Shown one piece after another: positions 53,759-63,867 of a stretch of 64,000 nt of DNA (within the stretch, counting starts at the first letter, position 1; every line of letters begins with the position of its first letter). This DNA comes from Euborellia annulipes (Eukaryota; Arthropoda; Insecta; Dermaptera; Anisolabididae), in assembly GCA_023213315.1 (NCBI GenBank), contig JAKCPI010015154.1:1-64000 (forward strand), read 5' to 3'. The notes beneath the pieces were generated by a model. It saw only the letters and a list, made by a program, of their open reading frames with translations. It made no database searches and was not told the DNA's origin. The translations under genes and the position numbers were made by a program.

Positions 53759-53976
53759 TCAAGTAGAAAGAGAAAATGGTATGATGCCAACTCGGACGTC
53801 GACGTCGACGATGATGTCGTTGATGATGATGACGAGGGTGGCAATGATAGGAGTCCAGCCAGTCTTTGAGTAAAAGGCCAAAGGGTGGCCTGGGCCTGTT
53901 AAGCATTGATGAGCTGGCTCCAGGCCAATTACCACCCATGGCCTTGTCATCACATGTTGCTCATTCAATACTGTGA
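53759..53976 (+). pseudogene. Candidate coding relic: acidic stretch plus C-terminal tail
   Basis: One frame (53759-53869) reads RKRKWYDANSDVDVDDDVVD, DDDEGGNDRSPASL then stop. The frame one base back, from 53851, reads ESSQSLSKRPKGGLGLLSID, ELAPGQLPPMALSSHVAHSI, L then stop. Each is protein-like, and a single lost base between 53851 and 53869 would join them, giving an acidic region followed by a conserved-looking tail. GC content is far above the flanks. No domain is recognised and splice borders are unclear (TTTCAAAGGATAG is a poor acceptor). It could be a terminal exon with a sequencing error or a recent pseudogene. Confidence 0.35.
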
Positions 53977-54507
53977 CAACAGCCTCCTTCTTTAATGAAG
54001 TCCATCACCGTTTGTTTATTCTTGTCTTTTAATATGAGTAACTCGGGTGTGAACGATAACTGATCAACAACCAACGATAAGACCAGAAATTCTATTCAAC
54101 TCTATTAGTTCTATTCAGAGGTTCTTATGAACAAATCCGTTTCTCCCTCTTCTTCACAAGTGGCGGCGACAAAAGAGGAATTAGAGCTTGGATAAACAAG
54201 TCCCTTCGATTAATGAAAACACCATAGAGGGCATTAAAATACCTTCAAAGTTTTTTTTCCTAATTTCCATTAAGATATTATCAAAATGTTTAGTACCAAA
54301 ATACAAGAGCAATTGAAGTACAATATGAATAACTTATTCCAGATTTAAACTTTTCAGAAATCGACTTAAATAAAATTTCTTTCTACAAATTAGAGAAAAT
54401 TTAGCAATTTGGTCAGATCTTTCAGAATATTAACTGATTTTTGAGGTATTTAACCTTTTTCAGGGTTGAATTTATTTAAATATAAGCTTATATTTTTTAA
54501 TACAATC
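53977..54507. other. No gene recognised
   Basis: Balanced composition to about 54200, then AT-rich; no second exon identified. Confidence 0.35.
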
Positions 54508-54515
54508 TTCCGATG

Positions 54516-55036
54516 CAGTGACGTAGCTAGAAGTGGGCGAAGTGCACCCTTGCCCACGGCCTCCCACTTAAAGGGGCCTCGCGAGGTCTTGCCGAAAAAT
54601 CAGAGTGGTAGAGGAGTTTCGGTCATTAACACAAGACTTACTCACTCACTGAATATTACACCAATTTTGGATTCTTGTATGACAAATAATTTAAAATCTT
54701 TGTCAAATAACGAGCTTTTGAAGCACTGTAATGATTTAGGTGTAGTACTTCAAGATAGAGAAAGCAAATACATAGAATATTATTAGCTTTACGAAGAACT
54801 ACAACTTTTAGTGCCTAATCTACCAAATTCCATTAGAGACGCCAAACAGATGATTCAATTCATAATTACAAATGAACTGGAAGACATCTATTCCAATTTT
54901 TTCACTATCATGAGTAGGTATGTCATGTCAAAGCATGTTTGGTAAGATAGATTTATTTGGTAGATGAAGACGAAAGAAAAAGGGCCTCGCTGATGCGACT
55001 TCGCCCACGTCTAGATTAGTCCACGTTACGCCACTG
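54516..55036 (+). mobile_element. hAT element with transposase C-terminal remnant
   Basis: Ends CAGTGACGTAGCTAG and GTTACGCCACTG, with GTGGGCGAAGTGC/CGACTTCGCCCAC inside them. Flanks TTCCGATG (54508-54515) and TACCGATG (55037-55044) match at 7 of 8 positions. At 521 bp it is a deletion derivative. Confidence 0.85.
54610..54945 (+). pseudogene. hAT transposase C-terminal (dimerisation) remnant
   Basis: One frame reads TNNLKSLSNNELLKHCNDLG, VVLQDRESKYIEYY, an in-frame TAG (54784-54786), then LYEELQLLVPNLPNSIRDAK, QMIQFIITNELEDIYSNFFT, IM. This follows the region upstream of the hAT dimerisation motif in zinc-finger-MYM/hAT proteins (L..LSNEELLxxCxDLxxxL, then ELxxELxxL, then LNYIxxNxLxDVFPNxxIALR). 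It stops before the conserved GERSFSKL motif. Confidence 0.72.
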
Positions 55037-55044
55037 TACCGATG

Positions 55045-55415
55045 TTTACCGGGGAACTTTTCACACGCTGATTGCTCGGGGTCACCAATTCGACCTTTCG
55101 CCATCACTTAACCGCAATGATTTGGTGACTGTTCCTTTCCTCAGTTCCCAGGCCTCCCAAGGAATAATTTAATTAAGGAAATCTTTTGATTTAACAAGAA
55201 AAAAACAATTTTTTTATTCAAAAAAGAATGAAAATTTACAAATAAAAAATATGCATTGAAGTCCAGGGTTGACATGTGCCTGATCCTAAATATTCATTTT
55301 CCAAATAATAAATCTAAAGAAAATTCAAATTTGCTGATCTACCCTGGGAATGCTTCTCTACCAATATGTTTAATTATCTCTTTTTGTCTAATCTGATATA
55401 TTTTATTTTTCCTTT
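55045..55415. other. No gene seen
   Basis: Starts with GCTGATTGCTCGGGGTCACC (cf. 37438-37470), then AT-rich. Confidence 0.4.
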
Positions 55416-55419
55416 TGAT

Positions 55420-55452
55420 GACGTTTCCAAGTTTATACTAAGCCATCTTCAG
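55420..55452 (-). ncRNA. Hammerhead-like core, weak stem II
   Basis: Minus strand: CUGAAGA, UGGCUUAGUAUAAACUUG, GAAACGUC. Both core halves are canonical; stem II is poorly paired. Confidence 0.4.
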
Positions 55453-55499
55453 AACTCTTTCAAATGATGAAAAAATTCATATTTATCAGTAAATATAAT

Positions 55500-55960
55500 C
55501 CTAGATTTCTTATACGAAGTAGAAAAAGTATTATAATCGTCAAAAAATTCGAACTTCTCGACGTTTTAGACCCCACTGAGTCCAAAATAATTATTTTGAG
55601 AACTATGGCCTTTTGTATGTGAGGGAGGGGTCACAATTACCTAAAAGACAAGCAACTACACTAAAATTGTAGACCAGTATCAACCTTTAGAGTAAATACA
55701 TCCAGAAAGTACTTTACCTAATAAGTTTTCTTTTTTTTAAAGTTTGATATTTGTAATTTTATTGGCATACTATGGTAAATTAAGCTATTTTAAAAAGTTT
55801 ATATTCTTTCTTTTCGAATCTAAATGGTTTTTGAGATATTTATCAAAATATGACGGAAAAATTACAAATTTTTGAAAAAAGTAGCCTACTACTTCCGTAG
55901 GCGTATTTACTCCAAAAGTTGATACATATGTAGAATTTTGGTGTAAGATAATCCCGTATT
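55500..55960 (-). repeat. R2 copy, diverged
   Basis: ACTACACTAAAATTGTAGAC, then TTAGAGTAAATACATCCAGA and ACCTAATAAGTTT follow the R2 order. The lead GACGTTTTAGACCCCACTGA echoes the CACGTTTTGAGGTCCCCTGA segment of the ~690-bp family, suggesting common ancestry. Confidence 0.6.
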
Positions 55961-57040
55961 TATAGAGTATACAGTAAAGTCATACGCGATTTTTTTTTTA
56001 AATTCAGGTTCAACGAGTTTAAGTTCGTCAACACCTTTTTTTGTTATAAAAAATTTTAAATGTTAAAAGGATTGTCTTTCTGTCCTTCACTTTAGGGGAC
56101 ACAACTGACGTCACAACGTCATTGGATGACATTGATGAATCACTAGTGTGTTGCAGTCGTGCCCTGCATTTATCAGTGGGGGGTGTTTCAGCAATAGCAA
56201 AACCGTAACGCTATTTATTAATAAGTGGCAGCCTGCAACCCCCGTCTCTCCTCTCCCTCTCCCTCTCTCTGAACCTTAAGTTAAGCATTTAATCTAGAAT
56301 TGCACATTTGTTAGGATTATGTAGCACAATTCTGCCTGCGACATTCATTATATTGAATTATATGTTGGGAATTAATTTTTGGGGTATTTCCCTGTGTCTT
56401 TATGAGATAAATGGAAAAAACAAAAACACTTTTGAATTACAGATTTTGTTTCTCTTAAAAAAAAAAAAAATATTCAATTATAATTCTTCTAATTGAATTG
56501 CTCTTTAAAGAGTTAATTTCTTGCTCTTAAAAAATGGTATAAAATTCTTAATTTTTTAGATTCTTTTTTAAAATATATATCCTCATATTCGCCTCAAAAT
56601 TGTCTGAAGCATACAATAATATTATGATTATAAATTTGATCTCTTAGGTTCGTGGTTTGGACCTACACTTCCTTTTTGCATTTTAAAACCAACCGTTTTC
56701 CCAAAAACGATTCTTTTTTTCTTCTTTCTGTTTCAAATTTATAAATTCCCCGTGTCCTGGCCAGAGAGAAGTTTCTGCTTCGGTTTGGGGTTTCGGTTGC
56801 TCCCGCAGCGAGAAAAATTTTTCTGATGGCTATCAATCATTGAAAAAATAGAGATGGGGTTTAAATGGCCTTAGATGCCAAAAGCTTGGACAAATAAAAA
56901 AAAAAAAATTATAGATTATTTATTTTTTTTCCTTTTTCTAGTACTTAAATAATCTATAGTCTTTATAATAATAGCGGTGCGGTCTTCCGTCCGTCTGTCT
57001 CGCTCTGTTTGGCCACTTTCGTTGGTTTTGAGAATTTTGG
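55961..57040. other. No gene recognised
   Basis: AT-rich with short balanced patches at 56090-56265 and 56740-56820. A SINE-A tail scrap (AAATGGCCTTAGATGCCAAA) is at 56862-56900. Confidence 0.4.
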
Positions 57041-58260
57041 TCTTATGGGGTTTGGGGTGGAATAGGGTTGGTGTGTTTGTTTTATGAAATGATTTTGGGT
57101 TTTGTTAAATGAATTTAGTGTTTTAAAAAAATGATTTTTGGGGTTTTGATTTTGATTTTAAGAAAGTGTTTTGATTTTTTTTTGTTCATTTTAGTTGAAG
57201 GAATTGTATGGGTTGGTTTTATATTTAAGTTAGTACCCCCCTGGAGGAGAAATAAGTGTTATTAAATCAAGAGTATAGTATTTACTGGGTATTTTTTAGT
57301 TTTTTTTTTGTTTTTTAAATCAAGTTTTTATTAAAATTAAAATAATTATTTTTAGTGTCTTTAAAATTATATTCTCATTTTGAAGTACCTTTACTTATAT
57401 TTATAGGAAAGATAGGGAATTGGTTGCATGGTAAAATATAAATATTTCCCATGATTATAAATTTTAAATCCAAGGGGGCTTAAATAAATCCTGACCCAAA
57501 TTGATTTATTAATTACAACGTTATCTCAAACTTATATGGCCCAAGTTGCCAAAGGAGGGGGGGATGTGTGTGGGGGGGGGGGGGAGGGGGAGAAGGAGGA
57601 AGGGGGTTAAATAAAAAAAAAGGGGGTTGGAGTGTTTTATGTGGGTTGGTGTATTTTATTTAGGATTTGGTAAATGCTTAAATAAATGCTGGCAAATAGA
57701 TATATTTATTTAAGTTATGTAAAAGTCTTAAATGCTAGTTGGAAGGTGTGGTGTGTGTGTTGAGTGTTGAAAAAGTGTGATGTTTTTTTTATTAAAAAAA
57801 AAAATATAAATTTTATTTGAATTAGTGGGTTGTGTAGGGTTTATTTAATGGGTTCGAGATTTTATTTAGTTTGTAATTTAATAGAATGTTATGTTATTAT
57901 ATAGGTATGTAGTTTTATGGCTGAGTTGGAAAGAATGTGTGTGTGGTGATGTGAGTGTGTGGAAAAAGTGTGTTAAAAATTTATTAAATTTTGTTATGTG
58001 GTCTAAATATATGTGAAAAATTTTTTATGAAGATAGAGAAATTGGGTGGGGGTAGGTTATTGAGATTGAAAAATATTTTTTGAAAAATTTATTTTAATGT
58101 AAATTTTTAAAATTATATTAAAAATTTTTGTGTTTTATTGGAAAAAGGAATGTTTAAATTGAAATTAAAAAATAGTGTGTGTGGTGGTAATTAGAAATCT
58201 GGATGTTGTGTGGGAGTAAGATTTTTTAAAATATAGAAGTTGATGTTTGATTCTCTTGGT
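57041..58260. repeat. Cytosine-depleted tract of degraded repeats
   Basis: 57601-58260 contains 11 C in 660 nt while G stays common. 57100-57475 aligns by eye with the ~690-bp family (AAGGAATTG, TTTATATTTAAGTTAG, AAAGATAGGGAATTGGTTGC) and 57480-57980 with SINE-A tails (GGCCCAAGTTGCCAAAGGAG; GTGTGTGGTGATGTGAGTGT), in each case missing C-containing positions. Confidence 0.7.
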
Positions 58261-58734
58261 TTGTTAAATTAGTTATAGTTAAAACTTAAGTTATAAAGAC
58301 TAAATATGTTATACATATAAAAGAAATATAGGCTAAATTGTTGTCTTTAAAGAAGTTATAAAATGAATAAATTGATTTGGCATCAGTAATAACGTTCTAT
58401 TTTTTTGTTCCATAAAGATGAAATGTAAGAGAACTAAAATAACTTATGGGATAGTAAAAGATTTTTTGTAAAAATAAATGATTAAAATCGATTTTTTTAA
58501 GGAAAATGATTTTTTTAAAAATCGATTATTTGGTTTGATTTTAAAAATGAAAATGAAAATCGATTCAGCCTGAATCTACAATAAAAAATACTGGGTCGAA
58601 ATTCTAAATTTTTTGAGTTATTAATTATAAAGTTAGATTTCTCCCATAGAAATTATAGAGAAATTTATGTATTTTTTGTATTCTATGAATTAAAAAATCC
58701 TCAAGAATTAGAATAGTATAATAATAATTTTTTT
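58261..58734. other. No gene seen
   Basis: AT-rich; C content partly recovers. Confidence 0.4.
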
Positions 58735-58775
58735 TGGGTGGTCCCAGAGTGATGATTTTATTTAAGATTTGGAGT
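58735..58775 (+). repeat. Degraded SINE-A scrap
   Basis: GGTCCCAGAGTGATGATTTT then ATTTAAGATTTGG: the SINE-A body with CAGGCAGTCCGATG reduced to CAGAGTGATG and AAGCCATTTGG to AAGATTTGG. Confidence 0.65.
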
Positions 58776-59720
58776 GGAGAAGGGGGGTTATTAAAAAATA
58801 ATTATAAAATTTTGTTAGAGTATTTTTTTATTTTTTTTCCTTGATTTAATTTGAAAAAAGGTTTAAAACGGTTTAGGTTTTGTTTGTGAAAACGAAAAAG
58901 GTTTTAAAATTTTCGTTTTTCCAAACCCTAGTTCTGATGTTTGGACCGAACATCACACTACTTTCTTGTTATTTGCTGTGCAGTTAATCCGCCAGATTTT
59001 TTTGTAAGAGAAATCCGCTTAAAAAATGGAATCAGAAATTGTTTGTTTGCATAGTATAAATAAATAAATAAATAAATACACAAAGATGAATTTAATCGAG
59101 AAGAGAGTTATTTATTCATGTTTTTTATTGAATATATCAATTTGGACTTTTAACAAATAAAATTTTATTTCGTTTCTTATTCCTCTGAAAAGGCCGTTTC
59201 AGTGGTCGAGTTATATATTATTCTTGATATTTCCGATGTAGTACCGAATTCTTTGAAAAAGTTTGGAAGAATTAATTAATTTGCTTTGAGAAGATATCTT
59301 GTTAATAACCTAGAATATTCTCACTTACGATGATTCCTTGATCCTTCTGTCCACTCTTAACATTTCCTTATAGGGCATAATTATAATAAAATTCTTGAAA
59401 ATTAGGCACCTTTCTAGCTAGGGCTCTTTTAATTTTCAAATATATTTGTTAAATATTATTTAAAATCCATGACTACGCTTGTTTTGTTGTGGGAACTTAA
59501 GGCTAGCCGTCCACGGAGCTCAAATGAAAACCGCCGTATATTGCCGAACTTAACCGAACGATCACATTTAGATCAGGACTTTTTAAACTATTTTTGAAAT
59601 TTTTTCGCGACCCCTGATAAATATAAAATAAAGGTATATATAAATATTTTGTGATGATTCAGGGTAAAGGCTACAGTGATTGGCCCCGATACAGGGATTG
59701 GACTTTAAACCAATAAAAAA
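58776..59720. other. No gene recognised
   Basis: AT-rich; (AAAT)n near 59060-59080; 59500-59570 is balanced single-copy sequence. Confidence 0.4.
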
Positions 59721-59722
59721 AA

Positions 59723-59825
59723 ATCTGGTGTGACTGTCGCACAGAACACAACTTTCTCTTATCTTCGGTAATCAAAAGTTCTGTATTCTGTGCTTTGCAC
59801 ACCAAATTTTTCGTGTCGACATATC
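59723..59825 (-). repeat. Solo terminal hairpin of the ~690-bp family
   Basis: AAAAAATCTGGTGTGACTGT and GCTTTGCACACCAAATTTTT with CACAACTTTCTCTTATCTTC and AAAAGTTCTGTATTC inside, then GTGTCGACAT. Confidence 0.7.
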
Positions 59826-60047
59826 GCCTGCTGAGAATCATAGTTTTGAAAGTTTTACAATGAATACGGAACATTTAAATAGCCGACAACAAATGAATAG
59901 GCCAGAATCAATAGCAAAGAATGGAAATTGATTTTCGCCACTTTGGCAGTCAAAAGAGAAGACATATTAGCAACGTTTCGTAGGCTTAACTGTAAAATTG
60001 AATGTTCGGACTTTCGCCACGATGGTTCTCAGCAGTCGATATGGTGA
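59818..60047. repeat. Short inverted repeat pair
   Basis: ATATCGCCTGCTGAGAATCA (59819-59840) pairs with TGGTTCTCAGCAGTCGATAT (~60022-60042) with a few mismatches around a ~180-nt spacer containing TTTCGCCAC twice. Confidence 0.6.
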
Positions 60048-60495
60048 CTGACCCCCGGGCCAATTACTGTAAATACACTGTAATGAAAGTTGATGATTTA
60101 GTATGCGCTCACATTGTGAGTGTGATACACTTCTAGATTTTAGAGTATAAATTCATGTATTTAAATATTTTACATTAAAACCCGACCCCATTATTTCGCT
60201 AAGCGATCTCATTTTATTTTAATAAAACTTGTTATTAAATAGTTAAATTTAAACTTGATTAAGAAACAAATACTGAACATTATATAAACAAATTACATTA
60301 ATATTAGCAATTTATGTTATGAGTTTAAATTATTATACTCTTGTATTTCTCCTTCTCTCATAGATTTTGCGGTGAATCTCAAGAATTAATTTAATTCCCG
60401 ATAGATACATTTGCATGGATTTTATAACAATAGAGAGGATATAATAATTTCTATACGTTTGAAGACTCGGGCATCTTTTGTAGTGTTGTTGAATG
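60048..60495. other. No gene seen
   Basis: AT-rich spacer. Confidence 0.4.
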
Positions 60496-60800
60496 TTAAA
60501 ATGCCGTGGGGCAGTTGCTCTCTCCCTCTCGCATCACACCCGAGTGCGCCTTCCGGTGGCTAGTCGCCGAAATAACCGGCGGCGCTCCCGGGAGTTTTGC
60601 GCCCTTTGCGCCCCTACCGATCAGCAGCAGCAGCCCCTCGGCCCTCAAACCCAAAAGGTCTACTACACTCTCTACACGCGTACTGGTCAAAATTAACGCC
60701 CGTTTGATTAATTCAACCGTGCCGTGACCCTTGATCGTGGCAAGATCAATACGCGAACGTAAGCAGTAAATATCAATTGGTACCGTAGGGCTGCGGTTAT
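60496..60800. promoter_or_regulatory. CpG-rich island-like block
   Basis: The densest CpG region in the window apart from transposon ends: CACCCGAGTGCGCCTTCCGG, AACCGGCGGCGCTCCCGGGA, CAGCAGCAGCAGCCCCTCGG. All three frames give 60-70-residue ORFs, so none is favoured. CGCGAAC/GTAAGC (60751-60762) could be a donor. A promoter or 5' untranslated exon fits best. Confidence 0.35.
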
Positions 60801-61198
60801 GTCATGCTCTATTGAATACATCGTGGTGTTCGATTAATGGAGCTCATTTAGCGTTTAATATGATTTCATCTCTCATACCCATTTCTACTTTTTTTCTTTT
60901 CATTATACATTTTTTAGCTAAAATTATTATAATAAAACGTCATTTAGATTTCACATAATTTTACTAAAAAATTTTGTTTTAATTTAATCTCTTCTTATTC
61001 AGGAGGTTTAGTTGAGGACAAACATAAATGAGTCTCATGTTTTAATAACAAAAATATAAATCAAAATCTCTAATTAGAAATACAATGAAAATATAATAAA
61101 AAACAAAAATCTAAAAAATTTTAAGTCCTCACTCAGGGTTCATACAGGGAATTCCATTATAGATTTCCATCTTCTTGTATAAAAACATTGAAATAATT
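60801..61198. other. No gene seen
   Basis: AT-rich. Confidence 0.4.
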
Positions 61199-61202
61199 AC
61201 CT

Positions 61203-61575
61203 CTGGACTGGAATATTGGATCTCCCCCCAATAGCCCCCAGGCAACTTTAGGAGGAGAGGAAGTTGCTGTGACATCCCGTCCTGTGGAAGGGACTTAAAG
61301 AAGCTTCCCTCTCAGTGATACATTCTGCGAAAGGATGGGTGCTGAGAGAGTCCCTCCTCAAAATAGGGCATCGGATGAATAAGAGGAACCGGGTGGAATC
61401 AGAAATAAGGATTAGGTCGTTAGCTAGAAATGAACGCAGGAGGAGTTAGAGATAGGAATGATAGATTGCCGTTAGATGGCTACGGTCAGAGACCGGTTGG
61501 CTTTGAGGTGTGTGTCTTCGTGCACCTCGGGTAAATAACCGGGGATCCCGAAAGGAATTTCAAATAATAATAATT
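61203..61575 (+). mobile_element. SINE-B body, headless copy
   Basis: CTGGACTGGAATATTGGATC, GTTGCTGTGACATCCCGTCC, GATGGCTACGGTCAGAGACC and AATTTCAAATAATAATAA in the order of 35590-36010; the tRNA head is missing. Confidence 0.85.
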
Positions 61576-61696
61576 GAAATAATCACCTGAGGGTGCCTTA
61601 AATGACATTCACTGTATAAAAATTGCGCAATGACCGAAGCGCCCTAAAATCAAATAAACTCTATAAAAATTTATGCATATTTTACCGACATTCCAC

Positions 61697-61730
61697 CTGA
61701 AGATAGTTTTAATAAAGACCGAAACTTGAC
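61697..61730 (+). ncRNA. Hammerhead-like core
   Basis: CUGAAGA, UAGUUUUAAUAAAGACC, GAAACUUGA. Core halves fit; stem II is GU/AU-rich and weak. Confidence 0.4.
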
Positions 61731-61794
61731 ATATTTTTCAAGTTCAAATATTATATAGGGCCCATATAATCTAAGGAATTCACCGTAGGCACTA

Positions 61795-62225
61795 GTTTAA
61801 ACAATTTTAAAAAAAAAATATTTTAACACAAGATAAAATAAAAATATTTTGTTTTTTTTAAGGGGGTGTTTTTTGTGTGTTTTATATATATTTTTGATGT
61901 GTTTTTTTTTAAAAATATATAATAAAAAAAAAAAAAATTTTAATTTAAACCTAGAGGTTGGGGTTAGTAAATATTCCAAATACCCCAAAACTTTAAAGTT
62001 TAAAAATTTTTTTCCCTACCCCTAAAATTAAAAACATTAGGGGTTATTGATTAAAAAAAAAAAATTCTAAATTTTAATTTTTTTATAAATCAATTTATGG
62101 GGGTGGTGGTTTTTTTTTTATGTGTTGTTTTTTTTTTTTTTTTTGGTTTTGTTTTTTTATTATTTTTGTAGTAGTGTTTTATTCAACTAAAAAGGGGGAA
62201 AGAGAAATTTATAAATAAAAAAATA
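61795..62225. repeat. Homopolymer-rich, C-poor tract
   Basis: Runs of A, T and G (for example GGGGGTGTTTTTTGTGTG; 17 T at ~62128-62144). Likely low sequence quality, as at 57-58 kb. Confidence 0.6.
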
Positions 62226-62341
62226 AAAAAAAATATAAAATGGGCTAATAAATACGCGCATAGTCTTCTCAGCAACTCACATATAAGACTTTTAACGATA
62301 CTAGTATGCTTATAATATATACGGTATATTTGGGGACAGGC

Positions 62342-62420
62342 AATCATCGGACTGCCTGGGATCTGAACTCGCAACCCTTGGTATAGAAGGCAAACACTCT
62401 ACCAACTACACCAAGCCCGA
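62342..62420 (-). mobile_element. SINE-A head
   Basis: Minus strand: CGGGCTTGGTGTAGTTGGTA, GTTTGCCTTCTATACCAAGG, GCGAGTTCAGATCCCAGGCA, GTCCGATGATTG. A and B boxes are both present. Confidence 0.82.
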
Positions 62421-63300
62421 ATTTAATTTAAAAACAACTAACAATGTTAATTTTTAAATATCATCCATTAGTCTATCCATAATTCGAAACCTAAGAGAAA
62501 GGAGAGGTGGTTTGTAAATGTGCAAAGGAATTTCTCTCCACAAAAGAGACGGATAGAGTTAATAACGTGTGCTCGGCTATGAAGGATAAGGATTGCGACA
62601 GGCAATCCCTTAAATCCGCAAGTGTCGGCTACAAGACACGTAGTTTAGATGACAAGAGCCGAAGTAGATGGGCAAAACGGCCCTTTGCCTTCACCCTGGC
62701 TAATTCAAGTCTAATTCTGCCCTCTAAATTGCATTCGTGCAGATTTTATAGCCAAATGAATATATAATAGAAATAATAATTCTAATAGAACAGAGAATAA
62801 ATGAATTCTTAAATACCTTTTTATAATATTTATTATATTTATTCTCATTAAAGCATTTTATCGTTGAAATATCTTATTAAAGATATTTTATGTCGTCTTT
62901 CAACAAAATACATCCATATTTTTCTTTTATCTCTTTCTCTAAAAGTTTTTTTTTTTTTTTTATTATTATTTCTATAAAAATTTTATTCGTATAAAAGAAA
63001 TCAATCCTAAGTAGTATGCTCAATGAAATTATTTTAAAATTTTATGATTTTCATAAAAAAATCATCGGAACTAAAACAAAAAAAAAAAATAAAAATAATT
63101 GAAAAATGGGGGATTTTAAAGGATTACGGATTCAACTATCGGGGATATAGGCCTACTTTTCGAAATAATTTTATAAAATTTGACCAGATGATTTGCATTT
63201 TATTTACGTATCTAGATTTAAATTCCTATCATTTATTTATATTCATTTTCTTGTTTCTGTTTTATTAACCCTTTTGACCACTTTTATTTTAAAAAATTCA
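62421..63300. other. No gene recognised
   Basis: 62495-62730 is balanced single-copy sequence with an 86-residue plus frame (62507-62767; VCKCAKEFLSTKETDRVNNV, CSAMKDKDCDRQSLKSASVG). No domain or clear splice signals; possibly an exon or regulatory block. The rest is AT-rich. Confidence 0.3.
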
Positions 63301-63303
63301 CTA

Positions 63304-63556
63304 CCCTAGTAAAAATGATTAAAAAAGATCGAGGGATCCACACGCCCGCAGCAGGTCTGCATAGTGAACATTTAGGGACACACAGGGATCAACACGCCCT
63401 CACAAGGGTCACACACAGTAGATCGAAAGTGGCCAGAAGAAACATGTGTGTCCCTCGTGTGGGCTTGTATATCCCTGTGTGTTCCTAAGGGTTCATAATG
63501 CAGACCTGATGCGGGCATGTGGATCCCTCGATCTTTTTTAATAATTTTTACTTGGG
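63304..63556. mobile_element. Fully palindromic TA-flanked MITE
   Basis: Termini CCCTAGTAAAAATGATTAAA and TTAATAATTTTTACTTGGG with TA outside both. Inverted pairing continues through AGATCGAGGGATCCACA and CAGGTCTGCAT almost to the centre (AGGGACACACAGGGAT / ATCCCTGTGTGTTCCT). Tc1/mariner-type foldback. Confidence 0.82.
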
Positions 63557-63611
63557 TATTAAGTTTTCAAAGTTTATAAAATTATTAAAATTTTTATTTA
63601 ATAATATAAGA

Positions 63612-63867
63612 TAGCGTTTTCCAAACTGGGAGGCGCGGACTAGTCTAGGGGAAGGCTCGAATATTAGCCACAGTAAGTAATTTTCCAAATTATTGCTAGT
63701 TTTATAAATAAGAATAAATAAAAAAAAAAAAATTTAATATAAATTTATATATTTTAGCGTTAAAAATTTTTGTTTTGTATTATTTTATAAAATCGGGGGG
63801 GGGGGGGGGCTCATACGCTTAAATATTTTTGAGGGAGGCCTTCTAACATAAAGTTTAGAAAACACTG
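63612..63867. mobile_element. hAT-type MITE, ends decayed
   Basis: Ends TAGCGTTTTCCAAACTGGG and AAGTTTAGAAAACACTG resemble CAGxGTTTxCxAAACT hAT termini. The 8-bp flanks (ATATAAGA, ATATATTT) match only partly. A 16-G run lies inside. Confidence 0.6.

Noticed and set aside
53511..53873. 120-residue plus frame
   Set aside because: Its first two thirds are AT-driven and its end is a methionine/threonine-rich shadow of the acidic frame, which fits protein composition better.
57041..58260. RIP-like or APOBEC-like C-to-T hypermutation
   Set aside because: Compared with other family copies, C positions are mostly deleted along with neighbours rather than replaced by T, which fits a consensus error better.
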